Below are positions 11,416-21,839 of a DNA stretch of 64,000 bases, piece by piece; positions within the stretch are counted from its first letter, which is position 1; each line of letters begins with the position of its first letter. Origin of the DNA: Bimuria novae-zelandiae CBS 107.79. Lineage: Eukaryota; Ascomycota; Dothideomycetes; Pleosporales; Didymosphaeriaceae. The stretch covers positions 54,836-118,835 of the forward strand of contig ML976751.1 of NCBI GenBank assembly GCA_010015655.1, read 5' to 3'. Below the pieces are notes generated by a model that was given only the letters and a program-made list of their open reading frames with translations, did not search any database and had not been told where the DNA came from. Position numbers and translations under genes: made by a program.

Positions 11416-11745
11416 ACCTATTTACTAGCCTAATCTTAGCAGCGTTAATTAGTACTAAAATTATTACTATTAATACTTTTATAAAGCTTATAAAACTCTT
11501 TTACTAAGTATTACGAGAGTTAAAAACGCTAAAATCATATAATATTAAGTTTAAAATTTTAAGCTAAGTTAAAATTTTAATCTTACTCTTAAATAGGTAT
11601 AAATAAGAATTTTATTAATACAAGTAAGGGTTAATTTAGCTAGGGCTATTTCATAAGACAGGACTTTTATTTATAATAATAAAATTACGCTTAAACTAAA
11701 TACGACATTAATTTTATCTTAGTCTACCCACTTTTAGTATAGTGA
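11416..11745. other. AT-rich edge of the left RIP block
   Basis: Decayed AT-rich sequence with no gene. Base composition changes abruptly to normal at about 11745. Confidence 0.6.
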
Positions 11746-11981
11746 GATGAAATCAAGGTTGAGATTGCGACCACCGAACAGGCCCTTAGGCGATCACTAC
11801 CTACGTTTTGCGTCATTATCTCCTGATGAATTATTCAAAAAACTGAATGAAATAAATAACTGTATGACTATTCCAACAGATCACTTTCTCGACAAACGTA
11901 GAGCGATTGTTTTTCCAACTAAAACAACGCAAGAACCAGCGCCCCAGCAGGAGACCTACCATCAGAACGAACTTCTAAAGT

Positions 11982-13313
11982 CTACACACACTGGCGCTTC
12001 GCATCGTTGGTCCCGTAATCATCATACGTGACTCGCTTGCCCAAAGCAGTGCCAAAGCTACCAGGTCTACCATCGCTCTGCTCATGAAGCCAACCGGCTG
12101 GCATTTGAGTCTCATATGCGGATGAGCCACCATACTGTGTGGCACTCATGTCCTCTGCATGTCCTTGTCCAAGAGCCTCTCGATACGCCCTTAGCTCTTC
12201 CTCCGTCTTTTCCATCTTCACTCGCTCCGCAAGCTGCCTCCTCCGCCTCTGGTCATTTGATCCCTTTTGCGAATCCTTCTCTTTGTCATAAGAAAGAGGA
12301 TGGTTGACAAGCAATCTGATCTTCCAATCCTCGTACAACACATCCTTGCAAGCGCGCTTGTTCCATGACAGCACCTTGACCACGTTCTGTATGCGCTCCT
12401 CACATGTCGCCGTCCGATCAGGCTCTAGCTGCTGGCTGGCCTTCAGCGCTTTGTTGAATTGAGCGGGTCCACGGAAGCCGTTTGTGCAGCGGTCGATAAG
12501 CGCGCTGAAGATCTCGCGGCAGCATGCTTCGACTAGAAGAGAGTCGATTGCGTCGGAGGAGAACAGACGGCGGTGGTGCGAGGTTGCAGTATCTTTCACA
12601 TCTTTCGTATTGGCCATGGCACGAATCAGTTGATCTACCCAGGCTTCGGCATTTGCTTCGACATGTGCAATGGTATCATCAGTGTTTGGGTCAATGTAAG
12701 GCGGTTCATAGACTTTGCGTCGATACTCGCGTGCTTGTTGCCACCGATCTGTTCGTATGCTGTTGTGCGGCTGTTGAAAAGATGTTTGGGGGGGATGATA
12801 GTCAACACGAGGGCTTGGCGTGTCTTGCCACGGTACAGTTGCCTCGTAGCCTGATGAGAGTGGTTGGTTGCTATGTTGTATGTACGTGCCCTGTGGAATG
12901 GGTGATTGATTAAATGCTGGTGTCTGTGCCAATCTCTGGCTAGGTGATGGTTGCGTCGGCAATGTTAGCATAGGTCCAGGAACGTGAGCGAAGCTTCCTT
13001 TAGGCAGGAGCCGTTTAACATGGTGATCGGTGGATGTCCATTGCTGAACGTTTGGCGTTATCCTTGTCTGTGGTGGTGAAATCTGCTTTTCCCGAGCGTC
13101 TGTTGACGTAAATTGGACGTGTGAAAAGTCTTTCATAGTTGACGATGGTCCATATGATGGTGGACTGCCTTCTAGGGGAAGTGATGGTAGGGAAAAGCTT
13201 TTAGAGGCTTCTCGATTGTCAGTAGGATCGTTGCCTGCCCAAAAATAATGCACGCCGTCTTTTGAAACTTGATTGCTGTCGTAGTTGCGGGGATTGATGT
13301 AATTTTGGGCCAT
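11982..13313 (-). CDS. Conserved fungal protein of unknown function, 443 aa
   Basis: A single open frame from an ATG at 13313 (MAQNYINPRNYDS) to a stop at 11982, with no intron needed. Residues 1-190 are low complexity, rich in Pro, Gln and Ser, and probably disordered. From about residue 200 to 380 the sequence looks folded and conserved: helices around AWVDQLIRAM, SDAIDSLLVEACCREIF and CKDVLYEDWKIRLL, then a charged stretch with KEKDSQKGSNDQRRRR. The C-terminus ends in a basic motif (LGKRV...AKRQCV). It has no signal peptide or membrane segment, so a nuclear or cytoplasmic protein is likely. I recall similar unnamed proteins in Dothideomycetes but know no function. It is the first gene next to the RIP block, with only about 240 bp between them. 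Confidence 0.75.
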   Translation of the reverse strand: MAQNYINPRNYDSNQVSKDGVHYFWAGNDPTDNREASKSFSLPSLPLEGSPPSYGPSSTMKDFSHVQFTSTDAREKQISPPQTRITPNVQQWTSTDHHVKRLLPKGSFAHVPGPMLTLPTQPSPSQRLAQTPAFNQSPIPQGTYIQHSNQPLSSGYEATVPWQDTPSPRVDYHPPQTSFQQPHNSIRTDRWQQAREYRRKVYEPPYIDPNTDDTIAHVEANAEAWVDQLIRAMANTKDVKDTATSHHRRLFSSDAIDSLLVEACCREIFSALIDRCTNGFRGPAQFNKALKASQQLEPDRTATCEERIQNVVKVLSWNKRACKDVLYEDWKIRLLVNHPLSYDKEKDSQKGSNDQRRRRQLAERVKMEKTEEELRAYREALGQGHAEDMSATQYGGSSAYETQMPAGWLHEQSDGRPGSFGTALGKRVTYDDYGTNDAKRQCV

Positions 13314-14790
13314 GTGCCCTATGGCGGTCGGATTATAAAATATTAGGGAGATGGATGAAGTCCCTAGCTGTGCAAGCGAGGTATGAAATTTCTGTGTATG
13401 ACAGAGCGTTGTTTGGTGCTATGATTCCGAGAAAGATGATTAAGTTGAAGATTTGAGGCGTATAGTGGAGGAGTTCATATATAGATTTATCTAGATGTAC
13501 GTGAAGGCCCGCTGTGTGACGAGATGCAGCCACGATCTTGAATTGAGGCACAGTAATGCCATTCAAGGTGGCCGACATGGTCTCGTGTGCGCTTATCATC
13601 GGTTCCCATTGAACCAATGGTACAAGCTACCTGTCTTGATATCTTCACCCCAGGGGCAGCTGAATGGCCTATCTCTAACTTCCAAATTTTGCTCAACTCC
13701 TTTGCCGCCAGTCAAAGACTGAAGCCAACACATAAAATCCATCTTCGCAACTATTAGAGAAATATCTCTTCACTATTTCTTAAAATAATACACTAAAAAT
13801 GACTGATATCAGCAAGTAGAGAATTGTTGGATATGTACGAGAGAAGTAGAATATTTAAGGAGCATGTTTGTTAGCTCATTCAATGTCGAGTCTTCATAGC
13901 AACTCTGCTCCTTCTATTTTGGTCGGCACACAGATATCTTCAATCAGGACGGGATAATATCTAGCAGCGATTGAATGGGTGGGCGAAGAATTGAGACTGG
14001 TGCAAGTAGTCAACATTGAATACAATGAAAACAATTGCTGCGGCGGTCTGACTTGTCGTTGGGGCGGAGTGAAGCAGGTTGCGGTTTTGGAGTTATCTTG
14101 CAGGGAGGAAGTAGCGCAGGTGGCGCTTCGCGTGATGATTAGCGCACCACTTCGTGGTTTCCCTGGAAGGAAACCCGGAAAGCATCAATGCAGCCATGAA
14201 TGTCTCATTTGAATTTATGGAAGCGCTGTTATCATCACGTGAAGATCGTCATGCAGCTCGCTTATTCAAGGGCTGAAACTTCAAGGGGCAGAACGCTGCA
14301 CCTCCGCATTCACGACGTCCTCTCACCTACAGATCTCAATTGTCACCTTTCACGTTCTTTCCTGATGTGGTTCATCACCTGTTATTCCTGTTTGCGAGCC
14401 GTGGTTCTTGCACCTCTTGCACTATGACGATGGCTGCCATGTTCAAGCTTCCGCTAAAACAGCGCGAGCGCTTACGAGGCCATTGAAAAGGTGTGAGACG
14501 TTGCACGTTCGGAGCTCAGGCATCCGTAACGCAGCGTCTCAGGCCTGTCAGAAGCCTCAAGCCATCGACGAGTAGGTAATGCCATATAATCCTGGGTTCC
14601 TGGCGTGTGGCCTGATTTTCTTTGCCCTCCCGTTCGCTACTTGCTCCACCACTTCCTCAGGCGTCGATTTCCCTACCCTAAACACTTTTTTTTTTTTTTC
14701 ATTTCTTGGTGCTGGCTCACTTTTAATACTTTAATACTATCTTTCTATCCATCACAAGCTTGACGCTGAATATTACCGCCGATCCTCACC
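13314..14790. other. Intergenic, no supported gene
   Basis: Only short overlapping frames without family resemblance. A pyrimidine-rich run (T tract near 14687-14700) and a CT-rich leader precede the next start, as is common in fungal promoters. Confidence 0.6.
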
Positions 14791-15270
14791 ATGCATTTCC
14801 TTGCCAATGTCCTCGTTTTCTCGGCCTTCAGTGTTGCCATGGCGGCACCGGAGAAGTTCCCGGCGGCCGTACTCGTCCAACGCCAGACAAACCCTCCTCC
14901 AACATCTCAAGGCGGCGACGCATGCCTCGACTACTCCATTACCGCCAATATGTCAACTATCAGCGCCAACTCTTCGTACCGCACCGCGTTTATGCAAAAG
15001 GCACCTGTCGGAACAATCATCACTGCGCGAATGCTCAATGCGGCCCAAGCCAAGCTCCCCAAACTTACGGCAGACGTCAACCTCAACCAACAATGTGGAA
15101 ATCTTACCGAGCTCGCACTGACGGAAGCCGCTAACAACTTCACCAAAGGAATCGTCGCGCAGTTCACTACCGAAGGGCTGCCCGTCGGTATCAAGGCTGG
15201 TCCCGAGCTGATTGTCATTATTTTGGCCATTTGCAGCATTCTCTCTGGAACCTGGATTTTCGCTGGATGA
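14791..15270 (+). CDS. Small secreted, probably GPI-anchored protein, 159 aa
   Basis: The start MHFLANVLVFSAFSVAMA is a clear signal peptide with likely cleavage before APEK. A Pro-rich linker follows, then a body of about 100 residues with two cysteines (DACLDY and NQQCGN) that could pair, and N-glycosylation sequons NMS, NSS, NLT and NFT. The last 20 or so residues (around LIVIILAICSILSG) are hydrophobic and follow a small-residue stretch, which is the form of a GPI-attachment signal. This suggests a cell-wall or plasma-membrane surface protein. No intron is needed. It lies about 3 kb from the RIP block. Function unknown; a small tail-anchored membrane protein is an alternative. Confidence 0.75.
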   Translation: MHFLANVLVFSAFSVAMAAPEKFPAAVLVQRQTNPPPTSQGGDACLDYSITANMSTISANSSYRTAFMQKAPVGTIITARMLNAAQAKLPKLTADVNLNQQCGNLTELALTEAANNFTKGIVAQFTTEGLPVGIKAGPELIVIILAICSILSGTWIFAG

Positions 15271-16464
15271 TGTGTCAGAGGTACTACTATGTGTTGTTTA
15301 GGATAAGATATAACGAGGCGGATTCGGTACGGGAGTGCTCAGGCCTATGTTTCCTCACCATTTCAAATGCTTTATACCAATTGAGCTACCCAAATTCAAA
15401 CACAATTGCGAGGAGGTACCATGCAGGACATGTCCCTGGCCATCTTGCTCCAAGAAACCCCAATACCGGGTATTCGTTTCCATGATTACTTGCGAAACAC
15501 ATCAAGAGGTGTTTGTCCATGTCCAAAGTTGCCAAAGGCGAACGAACAGCCGAAGTAACACTGAGACCTCCAATCAGACGCTGTTGGTACCTGTTGCGTA
15601 ATCGAAGACGTTTACCCATGTACAGTATGTACTGTAAGTTGTTCTTACCCATTCCGGGTTAGAGCTTGATGTGGATATCTCAATCTAATCACGTCGTCAA
15701 TGATAACGCGTCCTGCGTCTCTCGCAGTTGCTCCAGTCAAGAAGAAGGATTTTGTCACACATGGATCCCAACCTTCTAATGGACGCTTCATACCGACGAT
15801 ACCTAGGTATCGGACGATGCGTACTGCACCCTCACTTCTTGGATTCGTCGCGAGAAATGCCATCCCCAGCGGCCGGTATCTCGGGAAGTAGTAAGATAAG
15901 CATTGCCGGGCGCGATTTGCCTTTACCCCTTGCGCTTGTTCGTAGCCGTGTAGGGATTCTCAGGGCTGACAGATCAGCGGCGCAATTTTGAATTCCTTTC
16001 CCCTCCGAGTCAGTAAATAGCCGTCGTGCCCACTACGGTGGCTCAGAATTCCAGCCAGCCGTGGTATGCAAATGATACGATGGCACACTGCCAAGATCCG
16101 AGAACTGCATGCTCCGCGATTTAGCGACGGAGTGCAATCTTCAGGGGGCTAGCGCAAGCTGTCAAATTTTTTTTCTCTAACGCTGACTTGATCGGCTAAT
16201 GGCGTCCGAGTGTTTCACATAGGGCCACACGTTATGCCGAACGTGGTACCCTTATCTCCACTGCGAAAGATGTGGGAGCCGCAAACTTTGTTCTTCAGGG
16301 CTGGATCCCGATGGTCGTTTAACAAGACAGGCGTCCTGGACGATCTGTGGATGTCCTCGCCAGGTTCCCGGGCTCGTAGTGCTACGGAGTGAAGTCGCAT
16401 TCTCGTTACGACGCTCCTCGTTCACTCTTTGTAGAGCTGCTGGAGAGCAGACCTCGCTTTGGTC
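15271..16464. other. Intergenic, no supported gene
   Basis: Short frames on both strands, none with recognisable protein character. Presumably holds the 3' region of the secreted-protein gene and the promoter of the receptor-like gene. Confidence 0.55.
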
Positions 16465-17772
16465 ATGTCGGGTTTTGCGGACCTCTACGCGCATCCCCCA
16501 GACCACAATGACCCCATTCCGGCATCGAACCGCCCTGCAGCCATCTACGGTGCGACTTTGCCATTCCACGTGGGAGCCCCATTGCCGAATTTACTCGTCA
16601 TTGAGTGACTGACACCTGCTAGATCTTGACTTGGGCTGCTGTCGCCTTCCGCTTGTACACAAGATACAGAGTGGTACGCGAGCCGGGATGGGATGACTAT
16701 CTAATTATAGGAGGTGCCATCTTCAACCTCATGTCTTTGATTACGTTCTACATCTGTACGACTCATCCACAATCGCATATGCTACGTCATCTAACATGGC
16801 CCCCCAGGTGTCCATTTCGGTCTCGGCAAGCATATATTCAACATTCAGCCTAACCACTTCATCACTATGTTCAAACTCCTCTACGTCCAAACCGCGAGTT
16901 ACTACACATGCGCCGGCCTCGTCAAACTCTCGTTACTCTGCCAGTACCTGCGACTGTTCAAGAAAGGAGCGCTCCGGTACATATGCATCGGACTCCTGGT
17001 ACTGACCAGTCTCTGGTCGTTCCTCTGGTTTCTCCAAGGCTGGTTCCCCTGCTTTCCCGTATCCGGCTTCTGGAACCGACTTTCGCAACCACCGCCCAAA
17101 TGCTGGGGCACTAGCATCGCCGACATGAAACTGTCCAAAGCCGCCTTCGTCGGGTTCGCCGCGAGCAATATGACCCTCGACACAATCATCTTCTTTATCC
17201 CTGTAACCCTGTACCTTAACCCTGGTATAGCGACGAAGCAGGCTGTCGCTCTCATCACTCTTTTCCTGCTCGGGTCAATGTACGTCGAATTACTCTCACC
17301 CACGCAAGTCTGCACCTTCCACTGACACGCTTGCAGAGTGCTTCTCATGTCGATCCTCCGGCTCTGGACAGCAGTCCGCAACGACAGGGGCGGCGCATCC
17401 ACCATGGACTTCACCTGGTGGTACCCGCTCACGATGATCATGGCCGCGCTCGAAATCGACTTCGCGATAATCTGCGCGTCGATCCCGATTTTCTGGCCCG
17501 TCATCGTCGCCTCGCTACCGCAAATCTTCGTCACGCAGGAGGTCCGCGTGACGCATCACGAACGTCTGCCCGACGGCGCACATATGGAGTACGAGCTGGG
17601 GAGGACATACTCGGTGAAGAGCAATGGAGGGGATAGTCAGGAGAATTTGACGAAGATAGAGGGGCATGCGAAGACGGATTATACCGATCAGCTTGTGGTG
17701 GATCATGTTACGGGTAAGATAAAGAGCAATACGGAGGTGGTGGGGTATCAGAAGAAGAAGAAGAAGAGGTAG
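16465..17772 (+). CDS. PTH11-like rhodopsin-domain integral membrane protein, 381 aa
   Basis: Four exons: 16465-16569, 16623-16755, 16808-17279, 17337-17772; introns are 53, 52 and 57 bp with GT/AG ends. The joined protein has the fungal rhodopsin-domain pattern. After a short N-terminus comes a first helix and the hallmark loop REPGWDDYLI, then the HFGLGKHI loop, MFKLLYVQTASYYTCAG, a W/F-rich helix, a CW pair, a DTIIFFIPV helix, and a last helix before NDRGGASTMDFTWWYPL. About seven membrane helices are visible. The C-terminal tail is charged and ends in a Lys run (YQKKKKKR). The family includes Pth11-type receptors that sense surface or chemical cues, but most members have no known ligand. 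It lacks the extracellular CFEM domain of Pth11 itself. Exons join in frame with no stop. Confidence 0.88.
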
Positions 17773-18037
17773 AGGTAGCGGTATTGCTTCGAGCCGGATA
17801 ATGAATCTATCATGGTATGAACGCTTTATGCAGTGTCTGCACTCTGCCTGGGTCAATGTGTTTAAACGCAAGAGCCACGGAAGTTCATTTTCGTTGCGAC
17901 ATCCCAACCCCCGTCTTCCGATCTCATGATCCTCCGCCAACCGATCTTCCCAGAAGATCTCATACCCACAACCTTATCCCATCACCGTACCCCCTCGATT
18001 CGTCCACCGCCCCAAACTACGAAGATCCAACCAAGCC

Positions 18038-18379
18038 CTATCTCCTCACCCCCTCCGTTTTAAACCCCTTAAGTTCCCGCTGCCGCTCCGCAAACAAAAC
18101 CGCAAGCTCCGCGTCTAATTCGCGCAACCTGCGCAGAAACTCGACTTCTTCTTCTCTGAGACGTTGAAGGTCACTGCTACCTTCCTTGATAGCAGCTACG
18201 TCGTTATCACGAGCGGCTTGGGGGTCCTCCTCTGCGTCTCTGCGAAGCTCAAGGTCACTGATATTTTGCGTGAGGGCAGCTACATCGTTGTTGTGAGCGT
18301 CTTGTCTCCTTGGAGGTCGTTGCTCGGTGGGCCCATATGTTGCATCAGGCGTGGATGAGGCAGCGTTTGGTGAAGACAT
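18038..18379 (-). CDS. Small coiled-coil protein, 113 aa, unknown
   Basis: An uninterrupted frame from MSSPNAASST to GFKTEGVRR. The N-terminus is Ser/Pro-rich; residues 30-105 are highly charged and helical. They contain an internal repeat: NDVAALTQNISDLELRR followed by NDVAAIKEGSSDLQRLR. The heptad-like LRRLRELDAELAVLF suggests a coiled coil. There is no family match I recognise. The biased composition fits a real protein better than chance, but it could be non-coding. Confidence 0.45.
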   Translation of the reverse strand: MSSPNAASSTPDATYGPTEQRPPRRQDAHNNDVAALTQNISDLELRRDAEEDPQAARDNDVAAIKEGSSDLQRLREEEVEFLRRLRELDAELAVLFAERQRELKGFKTEGVRR

Positions 18380-18731
18380 GCCGTATCACAGGCGGAAGGG
18401 CCTGCAGTAGAGAGGGAAAAGCCCGCATAAGGAATATACACGGCGGCATTTCCATACACGGTGTGAGACCCTGCGATACCAACGCGCAAACAATACGGAA
18501 ATGCACCTGCGTGTATGGCATTTGTCTTGGGCATTGATCCATGGAAATGAGCGGGCGAGTTCTTCCATTCCCACGCTGGGATGTTCACGAGTTTTCCTAC
18601 TTGCTAGACAGCGCCAGAGACAGGGTCACCTACGCTGGACGGCGATATGTTATATAAGCAGCCCGTGACCGTATGTCAGACAGCCTCGCGCTCAACACCC
18701 TCCTCAGCACCTACTCGCGCACACGCGGTGG

Positions 18732-19821
18732 TCAAGACTCAGGCAGCATATCCACCCACGGGGATTTCACCTCGCTCACCCTCTCTTTCTCGCCGGTCCA
18801 CCACCGCGCTGCATCATTGTCTGGCCCATCTTTATACAAGACGCGCTCCATGCGCGTCAAAGTTGTTTTCAATTGGCCTTTCAGCGTTTCCGTTCTACTG
18901 TATCCAGAACAATTTACCCAAGCCGTAGCCAAAGACAGGTACATTTCCTGCAAACGGTTGAGATCTGCAATGTCTTATGGTCAGCCATTTCGCCATGCGG
19001 GTAAAGGAATCACAGTAGGGGAGCTTACCCATCCGCGGCCAGCCTTTAGCAATGACCGCCTTTAAACAATTAGTCGCTACCAGCGGCAGGTCAATGTACG
19101 CTGGGCTGAGTTTGTCGCGCAGGATTTCGTGGAGCAGGGCGACGATATCGCTGGCGTGCTTGACACATTCAATTTCTAGGACAACGATGAGGCGGGTCAG
19201 GTTTTTCAAGACGAGAGTCGCGAGTTCAGGGTACGTCACTGGGGTTGGCGCGTGCCGAAGGACGGCTATGGTACCTTGCCACACAATCTTGTCGAGGAAG
19301 CGAATGTCCTTGTCATCGAGGGTGGCATTGCTGGAATCCGTCGAAGCAGTCCCGCGCTCGTACACGTCGATCCTTTCCTCTGCTAAAGGTACGAATGAAC
19401 ACAACGCCGGATACACATGTTCGAGCAGCCTGGCCGATTCTTCCGCCGGTGTCAATGTGGGCAGATAGTTGAAGAAGTGGAACAGATCCTCTGTAAACAA
19501 GTTTCGACACTCTTCCTTGATATTCGGGGGTGCCTTTCTCACTAGCTGGGTGATGACCTGGCAGGCTTTCGCATTCCATTTGAGATCGCTATCCTCCAGC
19601 ATCCGGAAGATGGGCGGCCGAATCATCCGAAACCATTCTCGGAGATCTTTCTCGTCCATCGCCCTCACGCACCACTGCAGTAGTTCAAAGAACGTGCTAT
19701 TCTCCCGGTCCTTCCATGGTGCTGGAGCGTCACTATCCGTATGTTCTGTCTTAATCTGTGAAAAGAGAGGGCGGATCGTAAGCGTCAGGAAATGGGAGAT
19801 GAGGTTCGAGGGGAGCTCACT
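18732..19821 (-). other. TTI2: TTI2-like domain region of the CCA1 locus
   Basis: This part encodes the Tti2-like segment: FFELLQWCVRAMDEKD, then RMLEDSDLKWNAKACQVI, LPTLTPAEESARLLE, VYPALC, KHASDIVALLHEIL and AVIAKGWPRM, completed by the last exon (18964-18732). The helical-repeat character and the order of motifs fit Tti2. The usual roughly 100-residue Tti2 N-terminus is not seen; CCA1 sequence stands in its place. No separate ATG-led start upstream is obvious. Recognition is from memory of family patterns, not a search. Confidence 0.6.
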
Positions 19822-21740
19822 TTTGCTCGTTTTTCTTACTTCCTCGATAGCCTCAGCTGGATCGGTAATGGATGGATTGCGCAACTGCCAGGCTAGGACC
19901 ACGTCGAGAGCGTCCTTCATCCACGGACCGGGCTTCACTTCGAGAGCATTGGCAAGCTGCGTGCCGTTCACGAGGGGCTTGACGTTGATGACGTCGAGAA
20001 GATCGAGATCGGTTATGAGCGTGACGAAGTTGGCATATTGATCAAGCACACCTAAACCCGGTCAGTCGATGCATCGGAAGTGTGCAAGTGAGGATACATA
20101 CTATCAGTAGATTGAGAACCATATACAATCTCGTGCAACATCGAAAAGAAGACCTGTAGCCTCCACGTGCGACCCCATTTTCGTAGAGCCATGCCAATCT
20201 TTTCCCTTTGAGCAGGCGATTTAGGGTCTTCCTTTGCGAGCCGCTTTTGGCACTCTGCAACCAACTGCGAGATCGACTCGTAATGATCCGAGGAAGCCGC
20301 GATGACATCGCACACTCGATTAGGTGCTTTCAACCCTTCCTGGGTTACGAGGAATGCCGCATGAAGCGGAGCCCTTGACTTCTTTGGTGGTGAGATCTTG
20401 GGTGCATCGGCCCAAGGAATGACGGCCGCGCAGACCCATGCCAGATACTTCTCTTCAGACTCCGTCCCTGAAGCGGGCAGTAGGATCTCTGGAATGATTC
20501 GACGCTTTGAATCTTCTTTCTCGCCGAGCCACGATGTCATGAACTGGTATCCTTTGCGATAGTATGCGATATCAGGTTGGAACTCAATTTCCCGAGTGGG
20601 ATCGGTGAAGATGGTATCGTAGAGACCCGCCTCGTCGATCAGGCGTAGAGCCATGCCCGGATCTGGACCTTTCAACATTTTCTCCATTTCGATACCCACT
20701 CTCTCGCGTTTGATCTTGATTTTCAGGGCTTCTTGAATATCTTTGTTCGCCATAGCCTTGGCGGTGTCCGGGTCGAGCGTATAATTGAGTCGACTTGCGA
20801 AGCGAATCAACCTGAGCACTCGGAGTGGGTCGTCTTTGAAAGTCTGATAGGGCTCCAGCGGGGTCCGGATGATCTTTGCTGCCATATCTTCGAAACCACG
20901 CCTCGTGAAGTCCTCGATCTCCTGAGTGTGCAGATTGTAGAACATGGCGTTCACAGTAGCGTCCCGTCGCATCGCATCTTCCTCTGCCGTACCAAATTCC
21001 ATTTGGGGGTTGCGGCTAACCTCATCGTACGTCTCTTTACGAAGATTGACCAGATCGAGATCGATGTCCATTACTTTGATAGTCGCAGTCTCCAGGTTCT
21101 TCGAGGCCTCGGGGTTCGCCTTGATGGTGTGCAGGCCAGACATGATCTTGCTACTCTCGGACGAATCAAAGGCGTGTTTCTCAAGGTTGCCTGGCATCTT
21201 CAGATATTCCAGCATCTTCAAGCCAAAGTTCTCGCCCGTCATCTTGTTGATGGCGACGTCGACATCGTGGCTGTCAACGCCGAGCAGCTTGTCGCGAACC
21301 CAGCCACCCGTCCATCGCAGTACGATCTTTTCCTGGGCGACTTGTTCAGGCACAGCGACTCCAGTAGTGGTTGCTTCAGGGAATGGGCCCTCGTCGTCAA
21401 TGTAGGCAGCAACCGCAAGGAGCAGGTCTCGAAGCTTGGTCTCTTCTTTGGTCAACTCCAATGTTTTTGGATTTGCGCCTACTTGAGAATCCATGCCGCT
21501 ATACGATTGTATGAGGCGAGGTTCAGCAGGTCCGGTTTTTCGCCGTTTGGCTATCGGCTCTTCTTGAGGTGACGGCAACCTTTCCACAGGCATACGAGAG
21601 AAAGGGTGGAGGGACAGGACTCGACGAGAGACGTTGAGAGAATTCGGCTGTTGGAGCTTAGGTCGTGGTATAAGTGAGAGTTTGCGAGGCCTGGTGTACG
21701 AAATTCCTCGCGGTGGACAAACACGGAAGGCACGACTCAT
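18732..21740 (-). CDS. CCA1: CCA tRNA nucleotidyltransferase continuous with a TTI2 domain
   Basis: Exons read 21740-20102, 20051-19029 and 18964-18732 (introns of 50 and 64 bp), giving 964 aa. Residues 1-49 are basic and lack acidic residues, like a mitochondrial presequence. Met50 offers a cytosolic/nuclear start, followed by KRRK (66-69). This matches the alternative starts known for yeast CCA1. The catalytic core shows GGWVRD (145-150) and DVD (159-161), then RRDATVNAMF and the RNA-binding helices; this enzyme adds CCA to tRNA 3' ends. The CCA1 part ends near residue 620 (AWQLRNP). The frame then runs straight into LTIRPLFSQ and a roughly 340-aa region like Tti2, a Hsp90 co-factor of the TTT complex that stabilises PI3K-like kinases. 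A good 65-bp intron (19820-19756) at the junction would instead end CCA1 at once. See findings. Confidence 0.85.
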
Positions 21741-21839
21741 CAGCAGCGGCAGTCAAACGCGCCGCCTCTCAGGGTAGAAGTCTCTGGGGCGGACCTAAGC
21801 ACAGACGTTCCGGCTTTAGAGTCGGAATATTGGTCCGGG

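Noticed and set aside
11747..12031. 94-codon plus-strand frame at the edge of the RIP block
   Set aside because: Overlaps the 3' end of the 443-aa gene antisense and has no family character; probably chance.
13333..13696. Two overlapping minus-strand frames (94 and 69 codons)
   Set aside because: No homology cue, no clear promoter or codon bias; not enough to call a gene.
16902..17534. 210-codon minus-strand frame
   Set aside because: Antisense to the rhodopsin-domain gene and crosses its intron; shadow.
20733..21572. 279-codon plus-strand frame
   Set aside because: Lies wholly antisense to the CCA1 catalytic domain and is a shadow of it.
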